A model generated the notes under the pieces. It was not told the origin of the DNA, ran no database searches, and was given only the letters and a program-made list of their open reading frames with translations. This document shows positions 1-5,026 of a stretch of DNA of 8,738 nt, piece by piece (positions within the stretch are counted from its first letter, which is position 1; every line of letters starts with the position of its first letter). The DNA comes from an uncultured Collinsella sp. Lineage in GTDB: Bacteria > Actinomycetota > Coriobacteriia > Coriobacteriales > Coriobacteriaceae. The stretch lies in the NCBI GenBank assembly GCA_958447445.1, contig CAUDAE010000082.1, positions 1 to 8,738 on the forward strand, read 5' to 3'. Both the position numbers and the translations under genes were made by a program.

Positions 1-2
1 AG

Positions 3-257
3 ATTTCGGCCGCTATCGAGCGCATGTCCGCGCTGGATGTTGCGGGCATTGCCGCGCTGCCGGGCGTGCAGCCCAAGCGTGCGGGCGTGATCTTGGCTGG
101 CGCCGTGGTGATTCGCGAGCTCATGCGTGCCGGCGGCTACAAGACGCTCACTGTAAGCGAGAACAGCTTACTCGCCGGCATGGCCGCCACCATCAACGAG
201 ACTCTCGACGGCACAACCCCCACCATCGGCTGGACTCCCAGCCTCAGCGCCCTTTAA
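3..257 (+). CDS. C-terminal end of a Ppx/GppA-family phosphatase (5' partial)
   Basis: The reading frame is open from the left edge and ends with TAA at 255-257, so only about 84 C-terminal residues are visible. They contain LPGVQPKRAGVILAGAVVI followed by a segment with TVSENSLLAG. This matches the end of the exopolyphosphatase/guanosine pentaphosphate phosphatase (Ppx/GppA) fold, where family members carry a 'PxRAxVILAG' helix and a later 'S..gLreG' strand-turn. Such enzymes hydrolyse the terminal phosphate of polyphosphate or convert pppGpp to ppGpp in the cytoplasm. The N-terminal ATPase-like motifs that would distinguish Ppx from GppA lie outside the window, so no symbol is given. The gene converges on the ATPase gene at 403-1704, with a palindromic repeat starting 3 bp after its stop codon. 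Confidence 0.82.
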   Translation: MSAAIERMSALDVAGIAALPGVQPKRAGVILAGAVVIRELMRAGGYKTLTVSENSLLAGMAATINETLDGTTPTIGWTPSLSAL

Positions 258-260
258 ATA

Positions 261-327
261 AGTTGCGGTGAAATACGGACTACAATCGCCCTTTCGGGCA
301 CCAAACAGTCCCTATTCCACCGCAACT
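261..327. repeat. Palindromic intergenic repeat, copy 1 (imperfect, nested hairpin)
   Basis: Arms 261-281 and 307-327 (21 nt each) are inverted repeats with two mismatches; the outer core is AGTTGCGGTG. Inside the loop a second small hairpin is present, GCCC (288-291) pairing with GGGC (296-299). The same arm sequence recurs at 1777-1849, so this belongs to a repeat family rather than being a chance palindrome. It sits between the convergent ends of the phosphatase and ATPase genes and could act as a transcription end, but no T-tract follows either arm. A REP/MITE-like element is the most likely reading. Confidence 0.75.
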
Positions 328-332
328 CAACA

Positions 333-375
333 GCCGGCACCTGGGGACGTTCCTTTTCTGCCGGCACCTGGGGAC
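333..375. repeat. 16-bp direct repeat, two copies, 27-bp period
   Basis: The sequence GCCGGCACCTGGGGAC occurs at 333-348 and again at 360-375. Each copy is followed by a related ending (GTTCC, then AGTCC). A third partial, inverted match (GTCCCC, 390-395) lies just before the ATPase stop codon and can pair with GGGGAC at 370-375. G-rich 'TGGGGACnnTCC' motifs of this kind often occur as REP-like dispersed repeats, some linked to RAYT (REP-associated tyrosine) transposases. That link is from general knowledge, and no transposase gene is present here. Confidence 0.6.
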
Positions 376-402
376 AGTCCTTGCGGGGCGTCCCCACAGC
401 GC

Positions 403-1704
403 CTATGCCAGCTTGTCGATCTGCCCAATCTCCCAAAGCGGAATATTGATGAGCATGCCCTCGTCTCTATATGCCGCCAGGGAGCTCCTCACGCAACGCT
501 CGAGTTTGAATTTTTCGCAGGCTATTTTCAGACTCTTCGCTTTAAGGTTCTCTGCCGCCTTGACCTCAAGCGGAAGCACGGTTCCCGCATGGTCGATGGC
601 AAAGTCGGTTTCGGCATTGCCGGAGGTAGAGGACCAATACGCGGGAGTTTTGTCCTGGAGCAAAAGCTCCTGCGCGACGTATTGTTCGGTCAGCGAACCT
701 TTGAACTCGGTAAAAACAGCGGATCCGTTAAGAACGATGGCCGGAGAGAGACCGGAGAGCGCTCCGAGGATACCGGTGTCGATGCAGAACAGTTTGAAGC
801 CCGAGAGGTCTTCATAGCTCGAGAGCGGCGCCTTTAGAGCGGAAACACGTGGCACCTTATGAACGATTCCGTAGTCCGTGAGCCACTGGAGGCTTTCCTC
901 GAAATCGCGTGCGCGCGCTCCGGGACGAAGGGCGCCATAGACAAACTTCTTGTTCTCCTTTGCAAGCTGGCCGGGAAGGGATTTCCAAACCAACCTCATG
1001 CGATCGACGATGCGGGCGGGTGCATGTTTGCCAAAATCGGATTCGTAAGCCTCGATGATTTGCTGTTGAAGCCTTCGGGCTTCGATGAAGTCGCGTGTCT
1101 CGGCGAAAGTGGAGACAACTTCGGGCATACCGCCGACAACAAGGTATTCCTTGAGCAAGTGCTCGAGCTTTTCGGTAACGTTTGCTAGAAGGTTCATGTC
1201 TGCGGCAAGGATGGCGTCGGCGAGCGGGTTGCCGTCGACGGCACGAACGAACTCAGCAAACCCCATGGGACGCATGGTGAGCTGGTCGATTTTGCCGACG
1301 GGAAATGACTCGTTTTCGCGTCGGAGCGCGAGGCCCATATAGGAACCGGCTGCTACGATGTGGTATTCGGGTGCAAGCTCGTTGAAGTACTTGAGCGAGG
1401 TGATCCCGCGTGGCGCCTCTTGGATCTCGTCGAAGATGATGAGCGTGTCTTCCGGCGTTACGGTTTGGCCACGTAGGAGTTCTATCTGGGAGATGATGCG
1501 CTTGGGGTCGAGGTTCCCATCGAACAGCGAGCGTGTGGTCGGCTCGAGCATAGAGTCAAAACGAATGACGGTTCGATACTGCTGGCTTGCGAATTCGTTA
1601 AGAAGCCAAGTCTTTCCTGTCTGGCGGGCTCCCTTAAGCAAGAGAGGTTTGCGATTCGCCCTTGATTTCCAAGCGATAAGTTCACTCATAAGCTGTCGCT
1701 GCAT
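403..1704 (-). CDS. AAA-family ATPase with C-terminal DUF4143 domain
   Basis: This 433-aa protein belongs to the AAA_14/DUF4143 family of ATP-binding proteins, common and multi-copy in gut bacteria and archaea; the cellular role is unknown. The Walker A motif GARQTGKT is at residues 25-32 and Walker B LIIFDE at 88-93. VAAGSYMG (117-124) fits the usual sensor/arginine-finger region. The DUF4143 half spans roughly residues 180-390. It contains ETDFAI (365-370) and LEVKA (379-383), a D...ExK arrangement typical of the restriction-endonuclease-like fold seen at the end of this family. The length is normal and there is no frameshift. I chose the ATG at 1704 because GGGAGG lies 5 nt upstream; a TTG at 1716 would put that binding site inside the gene. 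The gene stands alone, with palindromic repeats on both sides and a base composition less GC-rich than the operons to the right. Confidence 0.9.
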   Translation of the reverse strand: MQRQLMSELIAWKSRANRKPLLLKGARQTGKTWLLNEFASQQYRTVIRFDSMLEPTTRSLFDGNLDPKRIISQIELLRGQTVTPEDTLIIFDEIQEAPRGITSLKYFNELAPEYHIVAAGSYMGLALRRENESFPVGKIDQLTMRPMGFAEFVRAVDGNPLADAILAADMNLLANVTEKLEHLLKEYLVVGGMPEVVSTFAETRDFIEARRLQQQIIEAYESDFGKHAPARIVDRMRLVWKSLPGQLAKENKKFVYGALRPGARARDFEESLQWLTDYGIVHKVPRVSALKAPLSSYEDLSGFKLFCIDTGILGALSGLSPAIVLNGSAVFTEFKGSLTEQYVAQELLLQDKTPAYWSSTSGNAETDFAIDHAGTVLPLEVKAAENLKAKSLKIACEKFKLERCVRSSLAAYRDEGMLINIPLWEIGQIDKLA

Positions 1705-1776
1705 ATTGCCTCCCAACCCTCTCGGCTAGTATAAGGCCATTTGGGAGTTTCCATCGGAAAATGTGGGAACACCAAC

Positions 1777-1849
1777 CTAAGTTGCGGTGGAATAGTTCCT
1801 AAATGGGCTGGTAAACTACCAAAACAGGAACTATTCCACCGCAACTTAG
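1777..1849. repeat. Palindromic intergenic repeat, copy 2 (perfect 24-bp arms)
   Basis: Arms 1777-1800 and 1826-1849 are perfect 24-bp inverted repeats; the core is GTTGCGGTGGAATAG. The 25-bp loop carries its own hairpin, TGGTA (1809-1813) pairing with TACCA (1817-1821). It is the same family as 261-327, which also has a nested hairpin. The two copies flank the ATPase gene, one beyond its stop and one about 70 bp upstream of its start. Perfect arms suggest recent movement or ongoing selection. Its right end touches the first copy of the tRNA-linked tandem repeat at 1849. Confidence 0.88.
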
Positions 1850-1863
1850 AGCCCCGCCGGCGT

Positions 1864-1904
1864 GTAAAAGAAACGAGCCCGCATCCCTTGGGGACACGGG
1901 CTCG
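1864..1904 (-). terminator. Rho-independent terminator, duplicated copy
   Basis: On the minus strand an 8-bp stem, CGAGCCCG (1904-1897) pairing with CGGGCTCG (1881-1874), encloses a loop of about 15 nt. It is followed by the T-rich tail TTTCTTTTA. It is the duplicate of the terminator behind the intact tRNA-Leu and may now act as a backup stop, since no intact gene lies directly in front of it. Confidence 0.7.
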
Positions 1905-1915
1905 AAAGCTCCATA

Positions 1916-2001
1916 TGGTAGGGGCGGTGGGACGTCCGCGCATTTGCTGCGCAAATACGCACCGGCTTCGGACGCTGCGCGTCCGCTTAACGCTCGCCCC
2001 C
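1916..2001 (-). pseudogene. tRNA-Leu remnant: 3' acceptor end with an unrelated interior
   Basis: The minus-strand sequence ending at 1916 (CCCACCGCCCCTACCA) is identical to the 3' end of the tRNA-Leu at 2079-2163. The anticodon arm, D arm and the 5' half of the T arm are missing. GGGGGCG at 2001-1995 is identical to the 5' acceptor strand of the real tRNA and would pair with the retained 3' strand, giving an 86-nt span against 85 nt for the intact gene. The interior instead forms two hairpins: 1938-1960 (8 of 9 pairs) and CGGACGC (1969-1975) with GCGTCCG (1979-1985). Whether GGGGGCG is an inherited acceptor strand or a coincidence cannot be settled by eye. It cannot act as a normal tRNA. Confidence 0.45.
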
Positions 2002-2026
2002 TCGCGGGTTCGAGTCCCACCGGCAT

Positions 2027-2067
2027 CTAAAAGAAGCGAGCCCGCATCCCTGAGGAACACGGGCTCG
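2027..2067 (-). terminator. Rho-independent terminator of tRNA-Leu
   Basis: Read on the minus strand, CGAGCCCG (2067-2060) pairs with CGGGCTCG (2044-2037) around a 15-nt loop, followed by CTTCTTTTAG. It begins 12 nt after the encoded CCA of the tRNA and so ends that transcript. Confidence 0.8.
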
Positions 2068-2078
2068 AAAGCTCCATA

Positions 2079-2163
2079 TGGTAGGGGCGGTGGGACTCGA
2101 ACCCACAATCCTTGCGGCGAGAGATTTTAAGTCTCCTGCGTATGCCAATTCCGCCACGCCCCC
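2079..2163 (-). tRNA. tRNA-Leu (anticodon TAA)
   Basis: This 85-nt gene folds as a class II tRNA. The acceptor strands are GGGGGCG (2163-2157) and CGCCCCT, with discriminator A and an encoded CCA (2081-2079). The D stem is GCG/CGC around AATTGGCATA-type sequence. The anticodon stem GGAGA/TCTCT carries loop CTTAAAA with anticodon TAA at 2129-2127, and an extended variable arm is followed by T arm GTGGG-TTCGAGT-CCCAC. The long variable arm and the TAA anticodon identify leucine (UUA/UUG codons, which are rare in a GC-rich genome). It lies 31 bp downstream of the 207-aa gene on the same strand and could be partly co-transcribed with it. A TAGACT-like -10 at 2175-2180 is possible but has no good -35. 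Confidence 0.95.
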
Positions 2164-2194
2164 GTGAGACTAGAAGTCTAGCACAAGCCGTCCG

Positions 2195-2818
2195 TTACGC
2201 GTTGACGGCCATCGAGTGTTGGCCCGACTTCTCCAGGAACTCTTGGAACTTTGCCTCGTCGCCCTTGTTTTGATACTGCAGGGCCAGCAGGTACTCCAGT
2301 CGGCAGCGCTTGACCGGGTCGTCGCCGACATCCTCGAGCATGCGCTCCAGCTCGGGAATGTCGTTGTGGCGCTTGAGGATCATCGTGTCGTACATCAGCT
2401 GGCATTCGTGTGCGACTGCCTCGGCCTGACCGCCCTCAAAGCCCTTGATCTCGTGCAGCAACTCCTTGGCCTTTTTGCGGTCCTCCTGGCCAACGTAGTA
2501 GTTAAAAGCTTTGATTACCAGGTCGACGCGCTGCATCTTGGGCAGGTTGAGTCCCAGTAGCAGGTCGAACATCTCGTCGGCGCGCTTATGGTCCTCGCGC
2601 AGCAGATAGGAGTTCAGGCGCAGGTAGTCGCGGTTGTAGCGCGGGTACAGCATGCTGGTGAGTTTGCCATCGAGCAAACGATCGAACTCGTCCCACTGCT
2701 TGGCGGCCATCAATTGCTGCAGGCGTTTAAACGTGGTGCGTTTTTTGACGCTAAAGAACACCGACACGGCGATGCAGATGATAACGACGGCGGTCCAGAG
2801 GGTGCGGGAATCGGGCAT
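2195..2818 (-). CDS. Membrane-anchored helical-repeat (TPR-like) protein, function unknown
   Basis: This 207-aa protein has a single N-terminal membrane segment at about residues 7-24 (LWTAVVIICIAVSVFF), followed by a basic stretch (KKRTTFKR). The remainder is almost entirely amphipathic helices with TPR-like spacing, for example AAKQWDEFDRLLD (38-50), REDHKRADEMFDLLLGL (74-90), GQEDRKKAKELLHEI (110-124) and QNKGDEAKFQEFLEK (183-197). The basic residues after the helix predict a cytoplasmic soluble part, probably a scaffold for protein contacts. I do not recognise a named family. AAGGA lies 7 nt before the ATG at 2818. The gene is divergent from the PTS IIB gene, with its own TATAAT promoter, and tRNA-Leu follows on the same strand. 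Confidence 0.85.
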   Translation of the reverse strand: MPDSRTLWTAVVIICIAVSVFFSVKKRTTFKRLQQLMAAKQWDEFDRLLDGKLTSMLYPRYNRDYLRLNSYLLREDHKRADEMFDLLLGLNLPKMQRVDLVIKAFNYYVGQEDRKKAKELLHEIKGFEGGQAEAVAHECQLMYDTMILKRHNDIPELERMLEDVGDDPVKRCRLEYLLALQYQNKGDEAKFQEFLEKSGQHSMAVNA

Positions 2819-2873
2819 ATTAGGGTCCTTAGTCGCTCATAAAGCGAGCGGTATGACAACACGTACTAGATGT

Positions 2874-2903
2874 ATTATACGCAGCGCGCAAGCAAACTGG
2901 CAT
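2874..2903 (-). promoter_or_regulatory. Candidate promoter of the 207-aa gene
   Basis: On the minus strand TATAAT (2879-2874) has ATGCCA (2903-2898) upstream with an 18-bp spacer. The start site would be near 2867, giving a leader of about 50 nt. The -10 is perfect; the -35 matches four of six positions. Confidence 0.55.
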
Positions 2904-2941
2904 AAAAGCTCATCGAGGCCGAGTGCCATCGCTCGCTGCGG

Positions 2942-2947
2942 TACACT
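2942..2947 (+). promoter_or_regulatory. Candidate -10 of the PTS IIB gene
   Basis: TACACT lies about 35 bp before the ATG of the IIB gene, which would give a leader of roughly 28 nt. No good -35 is visible at the right distance. A competing option is ATGACA (2853-2858) with TATACG (2876-2881) at 17 bp, which would overlap the divergent promoter and give a leader of about 95 nt. Confidence 0.35.
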
Positions 2948-2981
2948 TACCTAAAGTAAACCATGAAGGGAGACATTACCT

Positions 2982-3269
2982 ATGAAGAAGATCGTTTTGG
3001 CTTGCGGTGCTGGCGCTGCTACTTCCACGCTCGTTGCCCAGAAGGTCGCTACTCTGCTCGACGCCAACGGTTATGCCGACAAGTACGAGATCGTGCAGTG
3101 CGCCATCTCCGAGGCCAAGGATTACTGCGACGAGGGCGCTGACCTGCTGATCGCCACCACCGTTGCCCCCGAGGGCCTCACCTGCCCGTACGTGAGTGGC
3201 GTGCCCTTCATGACCGGCATGAACCGCGTTGCCGCCGAGAAGGCCGTTCTCGACGTCATGGCTCAGTAG
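2982..3269 (+). CDS. PTS EIIB component, galactitol (GatB-like) family
   Basis: This 95-aa cytoplasmic protein has the size and fold of a stand-alone EIIB of the galactitol family. The P-loop follows the first strand: KIVLACGAGAATSTL, with Cys8 as the phosphorylated residue that takes phosphate from EIIA and passes it to the sugar bound by EIIC. A second strand carrying LLIATTV (residues 55-61) and a loop with TGMNRVAAEKAV near the C-terminus complete the family pattern. AAGGGAG lies 9 nt before the ATG. Codon choice is biased towards GCT, GTT and GAG, as in a well-expressed gene. No EIIA, EIIC or sugar enzyme is nearby; the partner is a VOC-fold gene 11 bp downstream. The subfamily is confident. 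The substrate is not: galactitol-family IIBs also serve other polyols and pentoses. Confidence 0.9.
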   Translation: MKKIVLACGAGAATSTLVAQKVATLLDANGYADKYEIVQCAISEAKDYCDEGADLLIATTVAPEGLTCPYVSGVPFMTGMNRVAAEKAVLDVMAQ

Positions 3270-3280
3270 GCGCTGACTGC

Positions 3281-3655
3281 ATGAGTGAGCAGAACGCCAA
3301 CCCGGTAGAGCTCTTTGGTATGCGCGTTGCCCATGTGGGCATTAACGCCACCGACCCGGCAGACGCCCTGGAGATCGCGGAGCTGTTCTCGACGATGATG
3401 GGCCTGCCCGTCACCGAGACCCCGGTTTCGTACTTCAACGATTCGCTGGTCGAGATCATGAAGCAGAACGGTCGTGGCACCAAGGGCCACATCGGCTTTG
3501 CCGTTAACGACATCGATGCAGCTGAGAAGTGGTTTGCCGAGCGCGGGCTCGAGGTCAACGAAGAGTCGCGCGCGCTGCTGCCCGACGGTGGTACCAAGCT
3601 CGTGTACTTTAAGCGCGAGTTCGCCGGTTTCGCCGTGCACCTGTGCCGCGAGTAG
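3281..3655 (+). CDS. VOC-superfamily (glyoxalase fold) protein
   Basis: This 124-aa protein has the paired beta-alpha-beta-beta-beta pattern of a vicinal oxygen chelate protein. Candidate metal ligands fall at the four classic positions: His18 (MRVAHVGINA), Glu58 (SLVEIMK), His70 (KGHIGFAV) and His120 (FAVHLCRE). The spacing is close to glyoxalase I, where H-E-H-E is used, so the last ligand would be His here. Wording such as HVGINATDPADAL, TKGHI and GGFAVHL-type ends resembles the extra C-terminal domain that some gut Clostridia carry on KDPG/KHG aldolases; this is recall, not a search. Its start lies 11 bp after the IIB stop, with only a weak ribosome site, so coupled translation is likely. 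The reaction and substrate are unknown. Confidence 0.85.
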   Translation: MSEQNANPVELFGMRVAHVGINATDPADALEIAELFSTMMGLPVTETPVSYFNDSLVEIMKQNGRGTKGHIGFAVNDIDAAEKWFAERGLEVNEESRALLPDGGTKLVYFKREFAGFAVHLCRE

Positions 3656-3679
3656 CGCACAAGCTGCCATAGCTGGCAA

Positions 3680-3718
3680 AAAGGGATAGGGCCGCGTGGC
3701 CCTATCCCTTTATTTATG
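3680..3718. terminator. Strong bidirectional terminator shared by two convergent units
   Basis: A perfect 14-bp stem (3680-3693 with 3698-3711) with a GCGT loop is flanked by A-tracts on the left and TTTATTTAT on the right. It therefore works for the IIB-VOC unit on the plus strand and for the kinase operon on the minus strand, where the tail reads CCCTTTTTG. The kinase stop codon (3712-3710) overlaps the base of the stem by two bases. Confidence 0.92.
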
Positions 3719-5026
3719 CCGAGGGGCTTCCTGCCGCGGCAGGCGAATCGTAAAGCGGCTGCCGACCCCTTCGACCGAGGTCACACCGATGACGCCGCCG
3801 TGGCTGTCGACGATCCACTTGGCGATCGCAAGCCCCAGACCCGAACCCTGTGCGCCGGCATCGCGCGCGTTGTCGGCACGGTAGAACCGCTCGAACGCGT
3901 GAGCTGCGGATTCCTGGTTCATGCCGATGCCCTCGTCCTCAACACTTATGTCGATCGTGCCCGCGCCCGCATCCGGCGTTATGCCAAATGTGACGGTCGT
4001 TCCCGCATCCGAGTACTTGGCGGCGTTTTGCACGATCACGCGCAGAGCCTGCTTCACGAGCGCCACGTCGACGGGCGCGTCGCAGCGCGGGTCGCTGGCA
4101 AGCGCAGCGTCAGAAGCCAGCCGATACGTGTGCTCGGTATCGATCATCTGCGATTCTTCGCATACCTCGCTGACCAGTGCAGCCAAGTTGGTATGCGCGC
4201 GCCGCAGGACCGTGCGCCCGGCATCGCCGCGCGCCAAAAACAGCAGCTGCTCCACAAGCTCTTGCATGTGCTCGCTTTCGGCTTTGAGCGAGGCGATGGA
4301 CTCTGCCAGCACGTCCGGGTCGTCCTTACCCCAGCGGTCGAGCATGTTCACGTAGCCCTGAATCACCGCGATGGGCGTGCGCAGCTCGTGGCTCGCGTCG
4401 TTGACAAAGCGCATCTGCTGCAGCTTGGCCTCTTGCATCTGGCGCAGCAGGCGGTTGAGTGCGACCTCGATGCTTGCCAGGTCGGCGTCGCCGGTGGTGA
4501 CGCTCGGCGAGTCGACGCTTGCGCGCTCGATGGCCTGCTCCAGTGTTTCCATTTTGCCGCCGGCGAGTTGCATGCGGCCGAGTTCGTCCACGCGCAGGGC
4601 CAGATCGTTGAGCGGCGCCATGGTGCGGCGCACGCGGCGGGCGCCGCCGAGCATATCGAGCATGCTGATGACCTGCCAACCTACAACAACGATATAGAGG
4701 GGCCAAAGTGCGATGAGGTCCTGCGCGAGGGGGAAGGTCTTGGTGGTACGCGCAAGCTCGACGGTATAGGTGAGCGTTGTCAGGTCCCAGCCGCGCGCGG
4801 GCTTCAGCGACATGCCGCGAACGGTGGCGCCGGGGATCCATCCTGCGGTAAACGCGCTGTCGGGCAGTGTCTGGTTGTATCCATAGACGAGGATCGCCGC
4901 CGCAATCACCATCAGCAGCAGATCGAGCCAGACGTAGCTTATCAGGCGGCGCCACATATAGCTCCAGTTGATGGCACGGGCGATGGAGGTGACGCGTTTG
5001 GCCTCGGCGTTACGCACGGCAGACAT
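3710..5026 (-). CDS. Sensor histidine kinase (HisKA/HATPase_c, EnvZ/PhoR class)
   Basis: This 438-aa two-component sensor autophosphorylates on histidine and passes phosphate to the regulator encoded just before it. Membrane segments are at about residues 33-51 and 104-121, enclosing an extracytoplasmic loop of about 50 residues (52-103) that probably senses the signal. A HAMP-like linker follows (about 122-180). The H-box is NDASHELRTPIAVI with His213. The N-box QNAAKYS has Asn334, the G1 box is DEGIGM (364-369), the F-box FERFYR (378-383) and the G2 box GSGLGLA (394-400), so all catalytic boxes are intact. The ATG at 5026 lies inside the end of the regulator gene (17-bp overlap) with GTGGG just upstream, which indicates translational coupling. 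No sequence feature reveals the ligand. Confidence 0.95.
   Translation of the reverse strand: MSAVRNAEAKRVTSIARAINWSYMWRRLISYVWLDLLLMVIAAAILVYGYNQTLPDSAFTAGWIPGATVRGMSLKPARGWDLTTLTYTVELARTTKTFPLAQDLIALWPLYIVVVGWQVISMLDMLGGARRVRRTMAPLNDLALRVDELGRMQLAGGKMETLEQAIERASVDSPSVTTGDADLASIEVALNRLLRQMQEAKLQQMRFVNDASHELRTPIAVIQGYVNMLDRWGKDDPDVLAESIASLKAESEHMQELVEQLLFLARGDAGRTVLRRAHTNLAALVSEVCEESQMIDTEHTYRLASDAALASDPRCDAPVDVALVKQALRVIVQNAAKYSDAGTTVTFGITPDAGAGTIDISVEDEGIGMNQESAAHAFERFYRADNARDAGAQGSGLGLAIAKWIVDSHGGVIGVTSVEGVGSRFTIRLPRQEAPRHK

Larger units (their letters stand above)
1849..2097. repeat. 86-bp tandem-type duplication (1849-1934 and 2012-2097) around a tRNA 3' end
   Basis: The segment 1849-1934 matches 2012-2097 base for base at an offset of 163, with only about eight to ten substitutions. 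Each copy contains, read on the minus strand, the last bases of tRNA-Leu including ACCGCCCCTACCA, followed by a terminator hairpin. The right copy runs on into the intact tRNA (2079-2163). The left copy breaks off at 1934, exactly inside the T arm. The right unit is bounded by an 11-bp inverted repeat, GAGTCCCACCG (2012-2022) against CGGTGGGACTC (2089-2099). The 77 bp between the copies (1935-2011) are hairpin-rich and resemble neither copy. Confidence 0.8.

Noticed and set aside
333..375. Possible CRISPR repeats
   Set aside because: There are only two 16-bp copies, the spacing is 11 bp, and there are no cas genes; this is a short direct repeat.
268..837. Plus-strand frames overlapping the end of the ATPase gene
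   Set aside because: They are antisense to the conserved DUF4143 region and begin inside the palindromic repeat.
1705..1716. Upstream TTG start for the ATPase gene
   Set aside because: The Shine-Dalgarno sequence GGGAGG would fall inside the coding region; the ATG at 1704 has it at the right distance.
1686..2130. Several open frames on both strands across the tRNA-Leu region
   Set aside because: They read through the tRNA, its duplicate end and two terminators. The translated repeats (for example PPPLPYGAFEPV) only reflect the duplicated RNA-gene DNA.
2821..2850. Small hairpin CGCTC/GAGCG in the leader of the 207-aa gene
   Set aside because: It is only a five-base stem, no more than expected by chance in GC-rich DNA.
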